DNA of 8,245 bases, from positions 1-8,245 of the forward strand of contig JAZLDO010000091.1 in NCBI GenBank assembly GCA_045614825.1, written 5' to 3'. This document shows, piece by piece, positions 1 through 6,170 of the stretch; position 1 is the stretch's first letter, and the number at the start of each line of letters is the position of its first letter. The position numbers and the translations under genes are program-made. A model generated the notes under the pieces. It ran no database searches, was not told the origin of the DNA, and saw only the letters and a program-made list of their open reading frames with translations. This DNA is from Aphodosoma sp045614825. Lineage in GTDB: Bacteria > Bacteroidota > Bacteroidia > Bacteroidales > Paludibacteraceae.

Positions 1-1
1 G

Positions 2-274
2 CCTTTCAGCGTTTTCAGCGCACCTAAATGGTATGCCGACGGACTCTCTGAACTCAAAAATTTGGCTCAAGTTGGTATCGAACGTGAATTCTGCGCTCAG
101 AAATTGCAACTCCTCGAATATGCCCGCAAAAAAACTACTCAAAAGGTGAATCTATTTGAGAAGGTACAAATTCCGGGCTACGAAGATGCAATTCGCAAAA
201 TCAAACGATTCATGGAAGATGAAGAAAACCTCTCTAAATCATCACAAAAAATCGTAAAAGCTAAGCGCGCGTAA
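2..274 (+). CDS. ntpD: V-type ATP synthase subunit D, C-terminal part (5' end outside window)
   Basis: This is the last 90 codons of the central-stalk subunit D, which with subunit F forms the rotor shaft of a V/A-type ATPase and turns inside the A3B3 head. The reading frame is open from the first base of the window, so the gene starts upstream. The segment EYARKKTTQKVNLFEKVQIP followed by GYEDAIRKIKRFMEDEE and LSKSSQKIVK is the typical conserved C-terminal helix of bacterial subunit D, ending in a basic tail (KAKRA). The gene for membrane subunit I follows 102 bp downstream on the same strand, which is the usual bacterial D-I-K order. The family assignment is very secure; whether coupling is to Na+ or H+ cannot be read from this subunit. 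Confidence 0.96.
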   Translation, partial: PFSVFSAPKWYADGLSELKNLAQVGIEREFCAQKLQLLEYARKKTTQKVNLFEKVQIPGYEDAIRKIKRFMEDEENLSKSSQKIVKAKRA

Positions 275-286
275 AATAGTTAAATG

Positions 287-314
287 TATAGTGTGTAGAG
301 TATAGTGTTAAATA
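287..314. repeat. Heptad array A (tatagtg / tgtagag / tatagtg)
   Basis: Between subunits D and I the sequence steps in units of exactly 7 bp: tatagtg, tgtagag, tatagtg, ttaaata. It is non-coding and lies just after the subunit D stop codon. It is short and would mean little alone, but the same 7-bp period recurs in other gaps of this window. Confidence 0.55.
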
Positions 315-320
315 ATTAGC

Positions 321-371
321 AACTCTCGCCGAGGGTGACTCTCAACTCTAAACTCTCAACTCTAAACTTTT
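321..371. repeat. Heptad array B upstream of subunit I
   Basis: The clean run from 337 reads gactctc, aactcta, aactctc, aactcta, aactttt, a strict 7-bp period. A further unit (aactctc, 321-327) is separated from it by a 9-bp interruption (gccgagggt). The array ends 6 bp before the ATG I assign to subunit I. It contains an in-frame GTG at 335, which lengthens the open frame by 14 codons; those codons are repeat sequence and do not look like protein. Confidence 0.75.
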
Positions 372-376
372 ATTGT

Positions 377-2245
377 ATGATAACAAAAATGACTAAATAC
401 GACTTCCTTGTGTTTCACGCACAATACAACGACTTCCTTGAGAAATTGAGGGCTGTCGGTGTCTTGCACGTAGCCACTTTGGAAGAAGGTGATGCCAATC
501 TCGAACTCGTGCGTGAGAAGATTGCTTTGCGTGCCTCTATCGACAAATCGGTAGATACAGCATCGGCTCTCATCTCTGCTCACAATTCGGTCAAAGGTGC
601 TACGCCTCTCACTGTGGCTCCTGCTTTGCATCTCTCGCTCGACGAAGGTCTTGCACTACTCGATCAATTCGAGAAATTGCAAGCCGAAGCCGAACTACTT
701 CGTCAAGAGGTGATAGCTGCCGAGCGCGAGCAACAACGCATGGCTCCTTGGGGCAACTACTCTGCCGAGCAGTTCGCTCGCCTTGCCGAAGCTGGATTCA
801 AGATTGGATTCTACACTTGTGCTTCTCGCATCTACAATCCCGAATGGGAAGAGGCGCACAATGCTTTCATCATCGACAACAGCACAAATACTACTTATTT
901 TGTGACTGTAACCAAAGAACCTATTGCCGACATCGAGGCCGAACGCTTCGAAATCAGTCCTCTAGGTTCACAACAATTGGCCGAAGCTCTTGCTGCAGCT
1001 CAAGCTAAATACAACGAAAAACAAGCCGAAATCCTCAAATTCGCTGTGGCTAATGTTGCTAATCTCCAACACTTGTCATCGCAAGTGAGTGAGGTAATCG
1101 ACATCGACCGCGTACATATCAACACACGCCGCGCAGCAGACAACACAGTGATGATTCTCGAAGGTTACTGCCCTACTGACACCACTGATGCGCTTGAGGC
1201 TATGTTGAAAGAAGAGGGTGTATACTACGAGTCGGCTGAACCATCGAATGAAGACAATGTGCCTATCAAATTGCGCAACAACGCCTTCACTCGTCTTTTC
1301 GAACCACTCACTGGCATGTATGGTATGCCTAACTACAACGAATACGACCCAACGCCAATCCTTGGCCCATTCTTCTTGCTCTTCTTCGCATTATGTATGG
1401 GCGACGCAGGCTATGGCATCCTCTTGATACTCATCGGACTTGCTATCAAATTCGAGAAATTCAAAATCGCAATGTTCGACGGTATGGGTGGCATCATCAC
1501 CGCTCTTGGCGTAGTTACAGCCGTCGTAGGCGTTTTCCTTGGCACTGCCTTTGGTGTCGACCTCTACAATGCCGAGTTTGTCCCTGCTGCGCTCAAATCT
1601 GTCATGATTAAGGGCAACGTCATGGGCTTCGACATCCAGATGGTTATGGCGCTCATCATTGGTGTGTTCCACATCTGCCTTGCTATGATAGTCAAAGCCA
1701 TCTGCTTCACTCAACGCGATGGTTTCATGGCTAATCTCAGCAATTGGGGATGGTTACTCCTCATCTTAGGTGGCATCGCCACAGCCATTTTGGCTATGAT
1801 GAAAGTTCTCTCACCTGAGGTTACACAATGGGTTATCATCGCCATCGGAGCCATTTCGGCACTCGGCATCTACCTATTCAACGACCCAAAACGCAACCCA
1901 CTCATCAATATCGGTGCTGGTCTTTGGGACACATACAACATGATTACTGGCCTCCTTGGCGACGTATTGAGTTACATCCGTCTCTACGCGCTCGGCTTGG
2001 CTGGTGGTATGCTCGGTGGTGCATTCAATAGCATCGCTACAATGGTATTAGGCGAAAATCCAAACATCGGCACATGGGCAGGTTTCATCATCATCCTCGT
2101 CATCGGCCACGTACTCAACCTTGCCATGTCAGCTCTCGGTGCATTCGTTCACCCATTGCGTCTCACATTCGTTGAATACTTCAAAAACGTAGGCTACGAA
2201 GGCAAAGGCGAAAAATACGCACCACTCTCAAAGAGAGTTGAATAA
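377..2245 (+). CDS. ntpI: V-type ATP synthase subunit I (membrane a-type subunit)
   Basis: The product is the large membrane stator subunit of a V/A-type ATPase, equivalent to eukaryotic subunit a; it provides the ion half-channels beside the rotating K ring. Of 622 residues, about 1-328 form the cytoplasmic arm, with helical stretches near 85-122 and 197-235. The membrane part begins near 329 with the signature FFLLFFALCMGDAGYG (332-347), and further membrane helices lie near 372-393, 423-443, 457-477, 483-501, 525-557 and 566-592. Arg535 in DVLSYIRLYALGLAGG matches the essential Arg of the family that faces the proteolipid carboxylate. The C-terminal motif GHVLNLAMSALGAFVHPLRL (577-596) is also typical. 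I chose ATG 377 because MITKMTKYDFLVFH fits the family N-terminus; ATG 389 is possible, and GTG 335 lies in repeat DNA. Subunit K follows after 299 bp. Confidence 0.96.
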   Translation: MITKMTKYDFLVFHAQYNDFLEKLRAVGVLHVATLEEGDANLELVREKIALRASIDKSVDTASALISAHNSVKGATPLTVAPALHLSLDEGLALLDQFEKLQAEAELLRQEVIAAEREQQRMAPWGNYSAEQFARLAEAGFKIGFYTCASRIYNPEWEEAHNAFIIDNSTNTTYFVTVTKEPIADIEAERFEISPLGSQQLAEALAAAQAKYNEKQAEILKFAVANVANLQHLSSQVSEVIDIDRVHINTRRAADNTVMILEGYCPTDTTDALEAMLKEEGVYYESAEPSNEDNVPIKLRNNAFTRLFEPLTGMYGMPNYNEYDPTPILGPFFLLFFALCMGDAGYGILLILIGLAIKFEKFKIAMFDGMGGIITALGVVTAVVGVFLGTAFGVDLYNAEFVPAALKSVMIKGNVMGFDIQMVMALIIGVFHICLAMIVKAICFTQRDGFMANLSNWGWLLLILGGIATAILAMMKVLSPEVTQWVIIAIGAISALGIYLFNDPKRNPLINIGAGLWDTYNMITGLLGDVLSYIRLYALGLAGGMLGGAFNSIATMVLGENPNIGTWAGFIIILVIGHVLNLAMSALGAFVHPLRLTFVEYFKNVGYEGKGEKYAPLSKRVE

Positions 2246-2281
2246 TAGCAGTAATTTAACAGAAGTACAGATTAAATTTAT

Positions 2282-2479
2282 AGGACAATTAAGTTTGTTT
2301 CTTTTTTATTTATTATGTGAGTTGACTATTTTTTATTTAACTACATCCCTTGTATCAATAAAATATAGATAATAGTCATGATTTAGGGCTTGTACTTGAA
2401 AAAAGTAATTGTCCTTACAAAACTTAAAAATAAAGATTCTAATTTATAAACCTACAAACATAAGATTTGTACTTATGTT
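2282..2479 (+). promoter_or_regulatory. Structured leader before subunit K
   Basis: The 299-bp gap between subunits I and K (2246-2544) contains no gene but has nested inverted repeats. The outer pair is aggacaatta (2282-2291) with taattgtcct (2406-2415), a perfect 10 bp. The inner pair is tgactatt (2323-2330) with aatagtca (2371-2378), a perfect 8 bp. A separate hairpin follows, with aacataag (2457-2464) pairing with cttatgtt (2472-2479) around a 7-nt loop. TAAGTTTG at 2290-2297 matches the Bacteroidetes -7 box, but there is no good -33 element about 20 nt before it, so a promoter here is only possible. From 2480 to the ATG the sequence is very A/T-rich, as expected for strong initiation in this phylum. 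A role in raising K expression is inference. Confidence 0.45.
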
Positions 2480-2544
2480 AAGAAGAAATCAAAAAATTTC
2501 AAATAAATAAAATATTACTAACAATTAAAAACTTTTTAAACATT

Positions 2545-2964
2545 ATGAACTTACTTTTAGGTTATCTCGGTTTGGGCCTCATGTTAGGTCTTGCTGGCAT
2601 CGGTTCTTGTATCGGAACAACAATCGCAGGTAAAGCTGCTGAAGGCGCATTGAAAAAAAATCCAGGTGCATCTTCATCTTACATGATTCTTTCAGCTCTT
2701 CCTTCAACTCAAGGTCTCTACGGTTTCGTAGCATTCCTCGCATGGATGGGCAAAGACTATGCTGCTGATGGCTTGATGCTCTTCTGCGTAGGTCTTGCTG
2801 TAGGTGCAATCTGTCTTTTCTCAGCTATCCGTCAAGGCCAAGTATGTGCCGATGGTATCGCTTCAATCGCTCAAGGCAACGACGTATTGACTAACACACT
2901 CATCTACGCCGCTCTCCCTGAGTTCTACGCAATCCTTGCCCTCGTAGCATCTTTCATGATCTAA
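2545..2964 (+). CDS. ntpK: V-type ATP synthase subunit K (proteolipid c ring, Na+-type site)
   Basis: The product is the proteolipid of 139 residues that forms the rotor ring of the V/A-ATPase in the cytoplasmic membrane. It has four hydrophobic helices in two hairpins: about 1-27, 44-69, 76-96 and 117-139. The ion-binding carboxylate is Glu126 in AALPEFYAIL on helix 4; helix 2 carries LPSTQGLYGF (52-61) instead of a second Glu. Leu52, Thr55, Gln56, Tyr59, Gln97 and Glu126 line up with Leu61, Thr64, Gln65, Tyr68, Gln110 and Glu139 of Enterococcus hirae NtpK, the known Na+ site, with identical spacing within each hairpin. Na+ coupling is therefore likely, though inferred. The start is ATG after an A/T-rich leader; a strong hairpin terminator follows 28 bp after the stop. 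Confidence 0.96.
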   Translation: MNLLLGYLGLGLMLGLAGIGSCIGTTIAGKAAEGALKKNPGASSSYMILSALPSTQGLYGFVAFLAWMGKDYAADGLMLFCVGLAVGAICLFSAIRQGQVCADGIASIAQGNDVLTNTLIYAALPEFYAILALVASFMI

Positions 2965-2992
2965 TCGATACACAATCGACTATAGACAACAC

Positions 2993-3034
2993 AAAGAGGC
3001 TGTGTCAAAATGTAAATTTTGACTCAGCCTCTTT
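2993..3034. terminator. Long hairpin terminator after subunit K
   Basis: A 19-bp stem, aaagaggctgtgtcaaaat (2993-3011) with attttgactcagcctcttt (3016-3034), has a single mismatch and a 4-nt loop (gtaa). The right arm ends in a short T run, and the A-rich left arm would give a similar run on the other strand. It lies 28 bp after the subunit K stop, between convergent genes, so it probably ends the ATPase transcript. Confidence 0.85.
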
Positions 3035-3304
3035 TAGATGCGTCAGAATTCTTGCGATAAGCGAAAACAAAAGAAGTTTTACTTATTTTGATGAGCGAAG
3101 CAAGAATCTAAAGAACGTCTAAAGCGCAAGGCATTGAAATTTAAGTCGCAAGGAGTGTACTGAAGTACATGACTGAGGCTTAATATTGAAGTCCGTCTTT
3201 AAACAAAAGCAGAGTCAAGTTCACTATGACTATGCTGAGTGTTGACAGACTCGATAAAATCAAAACAACGCAGCAATTTGGGCGTTATGACACATCGTCT
3301 CTTT
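2993..3304. repeat. Hairpin-rich non-coding element with imperfect inverted ends
   Basis: This stretch of about 310 bp has no credible reading frame but much secondary structure. Its ends are imperfect inverted repeats: aaagag plus tgtgtca at the left (2993-2999 region through 3007) and tgacaca plus ctcttt at the right (3288-3304), with spacers of 2 and 4 bp. Inside, attcttgc (3048-3055) pairs with gcaagaat (3100-3107), and tgtac-tgaa-gtaca (3156-3169) forms a tight hairpin enclosed by ttaag (3141-3145) and cttaa (3179-3183). The left end can pair either locally to give the terminator or with the far right end. Base composition is less A/T-rich than the flanks. It could be a dispersed non-autonomous element or an untranslated RNA; I cannot name a family. 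Confidence 0.5.
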
Positions 3305-3325
3305 TATAAACTTATCAAACAAAAT

Positions 3326-3370
3326 AAAAAAATAACGATTAAATCAACAATTGATTAATCGTTATTTTTT
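3326..3370. terminator. Terminator overlapping the 3' end of nadD
   Basis: The A-rich arm aaaaaataacgattaaatca (from 3327) pairs with ttgattaatcgttatttttt (3351-3370), giving a stem of about 19 bp with one bulged A and a tiny loop. On the minus strand it ends in a T run, so it can end the nadD transcript; on the plus strand it also ends in T6. The nadD stop codon (3355-3357) and its last four codons lie inside the right arm. Confidence 0.85.
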
Positions 3371-3915
3371 ATTGCATTTACAGAAAATGGGACTAAATCA
3401 TCAATAGACTGTCCTTGATTTAATTTCTCTCGTATCATAGTAGATGATATTGGATAGAAAGGAGCGTCTAACCAAATCATTTGTGCAAATTTAGACTTAT
3501 CAACCTCTACTCCTTCGCGTGGATAAACATATATTTTATAATTATTTAATATTTCCTCATAGCAATACCACTTATCAAATACTTGATAATTGTCAGCTCC
3601 AATCAACAAAGAGAATTGATAATCTATATACTTTTCAGACAATATTCGCAATGTGTTTACAGTATAACTAGGAATTGGCAAATGAAATTCGATATCACAT
3701 GCAACTAAACGCGTATTATGTTTTATAGACATAGAAACAAGTCGATAACGTAATTCATCATCCCATAAATCAGTACGCTTTTTCAATGGATTTTGAGGCG
3801 ATACTACATACCATAACTCATCAACATCTGAATTTTCTAATAAATATTCACCTAAAGCAATATGACCTTTATGTATGGGATTAAAAGAACCAAAATATAA
3901 TGCAACTTTTTTCAT
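3355..3915 (-). CDS. nadD: Nicotinate-nucleotide adenylyltransferase
   Basis: The enzyme joins ATP and nicotinate mononucleotide to make deamido-NAD, the shared late step of NAD synthesis, in the cytoplasm. The 186 residues show the full nucleotidylyltransferase signature: GSFNPIHKGH (9-18), whose two His bind ATP phosphates; SPQNPLKK (39-46); IPSYTVNTL (81-89); LIGADNYQVFDKW (104-116); and ISSTMIRE (156-163), the C-terminal nucleotide-binding motif. The length is close to the usual 185-215 residues. It starts 20 bp after the sigma-factor gene on the same strand and is probably co-transcribed with it. Its 3' end runs into its own terminator, which fixes the terminal codons as KNND. No key residue appears to be missing. 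Confidence 0.96.
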   Translation of the reverse strand: MKKVALYFGSFNPIHKGHIALGEYLLENSDVDELWYVVSPQNPLKKRTDLWDDELRYRLVSMSIKHNTRLVACDIEFHLPIPSYTVNTLRILSEKYIDYQFSLLIGADNYQVFDKWYCYEEILNNYKIYVYPREGVEVDKSKFAQMIWLDAPFYPISSTMIREKLNQGQSIDDLVPFSVNAIKNND

Positions 3916-3935
3916 CTATTCAGAAATATATTTTA

Positions 3936-4550
3936 TCAATCAAAAATCTTTTCAAAATCACGCACAAGATTATATCGCACAGCATTTTTCCGCATATTTA
4001 TCAACGCATAACGCATACGACCAAGAGCCGTATTTATCGAAATATGCTCCAAATCAGCAATCTCTTTAAACGATAAATCCTGATAATAACGCATCAACAC
4101 TATGCGACGTTGATCATCTGGCAACATAGAAATCAGTGTTTCAATATCATGCAATGTCTCCTCCTTCTCGATTGTATCTTGAACCGAATAATCACAAAGA
4201 CTCACATAATTAAACAAATCACTCTTCTCGTACTCATCATTCGAAACCTCCTTCTCTGCGGCCAAACGACGATAATAATCAATCGTCTGATTATGAGCAA
4301 TACGCATAATCCACCCTACGAACTTATTACCCGCATCATAGTAACGACCTTGTTTAATAGTCGTAATAACCTTAATAAAAGTATCTTGGAAAATATCATC
4401 GGCGATGCTGTGTTCTCGTACTATATTGAATATATAGTTATACACCTTGTCCTTATGACGCATCAAAAGAGTTTCAAACGCATCATTATCGCCTTTTGCA
4501 AAACTAATCACTAATTCCTCATCAGTGAAAACTAATCTATTAACTGCCAT
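3936..4550 (-). CDS. ECF-type RNA polymerase sigma factor
   Basis: The protein directs RNA polymerase core to an alternative promoter set; its regulon cannot be told from here. In 204 residues, sigma region 2 covers about 15-97, with DDIFQDTFIKV (51-61) and FVGWIMRIAHNQTIDYYRR (77-95). A variable linker covers 98-140, and sigma region 4 covers 143-188, with LPDDQRRIVLMRYYQDLSF and a helix-turn-helix around EIADLEHISINTALGRMRYA. I chose ATG 4550; TTG 4562 would add four residues (MLKK) and is less likely. There is no signal peptide, membrane segment or adjacent anti-sigma gene, so control is not the usual neighbour anti-sigma type. A well-matched promoter at 4677-4708 gives a leader of about 120 nt. 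nadD follows after 20 bp. Confidence 0.92.
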   Translation of the reverse strand: MAVNRLVFTDEELVISFAKGDNDAFETLLMRHKDKVYNYIFNIVREHSIADDIFQDTFIKVITTIKQGRYYDAGNKFVGWIMRIAHNQTIDYYRRLAAEKEVSNDEYEKSDLFNYVSLCDYSVQDTIEKEETLHDIETLISMLPDDQRRIVLMRYYQDLSFKEIADLEHISINTALGRMRYALINMRKNAVRYNLVRDFEKIFD

Positions 4551-4590
4551 TTTTTTTAACAAATAAATACATCAAAAACAAAGAATAATT

Positions 4591-4618
4591 TTTCAATCCT
4601 CAATTTTCAATTATAAAT
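4591..4618. repeat. Heptad array C in the sigma-factor leader
   Basis: Read on the plus strand the units are tttcaat, cctcaat, tttcaat, tataaat, a strict 7-bp period. The array lies 41-68 bp before the sigma-factor ATG, within the leader expected from its promoter, and upstream of the tsaB promoter. On the plus strand it is followed by an ATG at 4627 that opens only six codons before TAG (4645-4647). Confidence 0.65.
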
Positions 4619-4676
4619 TAAAAACAATGGTAGTAGTAAACTTATAGGCAATTATATTTTTTAACGTTTGAATGTG

Positions 4677-4708
4677 CAAATTTAGACATAAAAAACGAAA
4701 CCACCAAA
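4677..4708 (-). promoter_or_regulatory. Bacteroidetes-type promoter for sigma factor and nadD
   Basis: Read on the minus strand, the -33 element is TTTG (4708-4705) and the -7 element is TAAATTTG (4684-4677), separated by 20 nt. This matches the known Bacteroidetes primary-sigma consensus TTTG / TAnnTTTG. The transcript would start near 4670. No other match with good spacing was found in this gap for the minus strand. Confidence 0.7.
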
Positions 4709-4733
4709 TTTTTCAACATTTTTTTATTTTTAA

Positions 4734-4764
4734 TTGTCTGTTTAATCTAATTTTTGTAACTTTG
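4734..4764 (+). promoter_or_regulatory. Bacteroidetes-type promoter for tsaB
   Basis: TTG (4734-4736) and TAACTTTG (4757-4764) are separated by 20 nt, a close match to the Bacteroidetes primary-sigma consensus. Transcription should start near 4770, leaving a leader of about 35 nt before the tsaB ATG. It is divergent from the sigma-factor promoter, with only 25 bp between the two -33 elements. It probably drives the whole run of plus-strand genes to the window edge. Confidence 0.78.
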
Positions 4765-4805
4765 CATAATTAGATTATAATCCCTAAATTCTATATTTTC
4801 AACGA

Positions 4806-5477
4806 ATGGCAAATATATTACTAATCGAAACATCAGCCGAAACATGTAGCGTTGCTATTGAAAGCGATGGTAAAATCATTGATCTACAAATGAGCGATGA
4901 AGCAATGCAGCACGCAACTCACCTACCTTTGTATATCGAAGCTGCAATGAAACAGATCCGCGAACAAAACATCTCACTCGATGCCGTTGCTGTCAGCAGT
5001 GGACCTGGTTCATACACGGGTCTCCGCATAGGTGTATCCACCGCCAAAGGTCTTTGCTATGCCCTTGAATGTAAACTTATTGCTATCAACACACTCAAAA
5101 TCATTGCAACAGAATTGCAAGACAATATACTTGCGAATACCATAATATGCCCATTAATCGACGCACGTCGCATGGAGGTTTACACCGCAATGTACGACAA
5201 TACACTAAAAGAAATATCTCCAGCCGAAGCTAAAATAATCGATGAAACAAGTTTTGCTGATATCAACCACCCTATCTATTTCTGCGGCAGTGGAGCCCAA
5301 AAATGTTCAACAGTAATCAAAAATCCAAACGCCCAATTCATCACATCTGTAAAACCTACTGCCAATATGATGGTCAAACTCGCAGAAGATGCTTATCGCA
5401 ACCAACAATTCGAAGACGTAGCCTACTACGAGCCATTTTACCTCAAAGAGTTCTACACACCACAAAAAATTTCATAA
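4806..5477 (+). CDS. tsaB: tRNA threonylcarbamoyladenosine biosynthesis protein TsaB
   Basis: TsaB is the partner and scaffold of TsaD in the complex that, with TsaE, transfers the threonylcarbamoyl group made by TsaC onto A37 of tRNAs reading ANN codons. The 223 residues have the ASKHA fold start ILLIETSAETCSVAI (4-18), the family hallmark VSSGPGSYTGLRIGVSTAKG (63-82), and DARRMEVYTAMY (119-130). The length is normal. The ATG follows its own promoter closely. It heads the plus-strand gene run, 108 bp before the DUF4290 gene. The C-terminus YYEPFYLKEF is the normal family ending, so the protein looks intact. Confidence 0.96.
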   Translation: MANILLIETSAETCSVAIESDGKIIDLQMSDEAMQHATHLPLYIEAAMKQIREQNISLDAVAVSSGPGSYTGLRIGVSTAKGLCYALECKLIAINTLKIIATELQDNILANTIICPLIDARRMEVYTAMYDNTLKEISPAEAKIIDETSFADINHPIYFCGSGAQKCSTVIKNPNAQFITSVKPTANMMVKLAEDAYRNQQFEDVAYYEPFYLKEFYTPQKIS

Positions 5478-5493
5478 TTACATTTTTTCAAAT

Positions 5494-5566
5494 ATGTCAT
5501 TCTTCCGCCAAGATACACCGCAGGTGTAACGAGGTATATGAAAAAAATATGTTTTTATGTCATTCT
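5494..5566. repeat. Duplicated motif and hairpin between tsaB and DUF4290 gene
   Basis: A 10-bp direct repeat, atgtcattct, occurs at 5494-5503 and 5557-5566. Between them tacacc (5514-5519) and ggtgta (5523-5528) form a perfect 6-bp stem with a 3-nt loop. The segment is more GC-rich than its flanks, looks non-coding and may be a degraded dispersed repeat. It makes the open frame upstream of ATG 5586 unlikely to be translated. Confidence 0.45.
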
Positions 5567-5585
5567 GTCTAAAAAACAAACAAAA

Positions 5586-6143
5586 ATGAAAGAACTTATC
5601 CTCCCCGAATACGGACGCAATATACAAAATATGGTCGAAATAGCCCTTACCATCGAAGACCGAGCCGAACGCAACCGCTGTGCTCGCAGCATCATCAATT
5701 GCATGGGCAACCTCTTTCCATATCTTCGCGACAACGATGCCTTTCAGCACAAACTTTGGGACCATCTCGCTCTAATGTCTAATTTTCAATTAGACATCGA
5801 CTACCCTTACGAAATCACTCCAGCCGAAGACATTCACCCTACACCCGAAGCTATACCCCTACCCAACAAACAAATACGCGAACGCCACTACGGACGCTTC
5901 ATCGACAACTTCATCCAACGCATATCCACCGACCAAACAACCCTCTCTCAACAACCATTACTAATATTGATTGCCAACTTCATGAAACGTTGCTATCATA
6001 CCTATAATCAAGATATAATCAACGACGAAATCATCTTCAACGACCTTTACAACCTCAGCAACGGCACAATCGATCTACGAAACAAAAATATAAAACTACA
6101 AGATACACAAAATAAAAAAAACAACAAAAACAAAAAAAATTAA
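5586..6143 (+). CDS. DUF4290 family protein, function unknown
   Basis: This is a 185-residue member of a family (DUF4290) that is common and conserved in Bacteroidetes and has no assigned function. The conserved N-terminal block is clear: LILPEYGRNIQNMVEIALTI (4-23), then EDRAERNRCARSIINCMGNL (24-43), then FQHKLWDHLALMSNF and QLDIDYPYEI (53-77). The rest is helical, with HYGRFIDNF near 98-106, and ends in an Asn/Lys-rich low-complexity tail. It has no signal peptide or membrane helix, so it is probably cytoplasmic. ATG 5538 is in frame and adds 16 residues (MKKICFYVILSKKQTK), but those cover repeat DNA and family proteins start close to PEYGRNIQ, so I use ATG 5586. The HsdR_N-like gene follows after 27 bp, suggesting co-transcription. 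Confidence 0.9.
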   Translation: MKELILPEYGRNIQNMVEIALTIEDRAERNRCARSIINCMGNLFPYLRDNDAFQHKLWDHLALMSNFQLDIDYPYEITPAEDIHPTPEAIPLPNKQIRERHYGRFIDNFIQRISTDQTTLSQQPLLILIANFMKRCYHTYNQDIINDEIIFNDLYNLSNGTIDLRNKNIKLQDTQNKKNNKNKKN

Positions 6144-6170
6144 CATAGCCAATTCCACATCTCCCAACCA

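Noticed and set aside
335..376. GTG-started N-terminal extension of subunit I
   Set aside because: The 14 extra codons are translated heptad repeat, and ATG 377 fits the family N-terminus.
748..2031. Several other open frames inside the subunit I gene
   Set aside because: They overlap the gene in other frames and show low-complexity His/Arg/Ser-rich translations typical of shadows.
2993..3304. Insertion sequence carrying a transposase
   Set aside because: The interior is too short and has no coherent reading frame; at most it is a non-autonomous element.
4110..4514. 134-codon plus-strand open frame opposite the sigma factor
   Set aside because: The minus strand encodes a full sigma factor with clear regions 2 and 4; the opposite frame shows no family features and lacks a promoter.
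5538..5585. ATG-started extension of the DUF4290 protein
   Set aside because: It covers the duplicated repeat segment, and family members start close to the PEYGRNIQ block.
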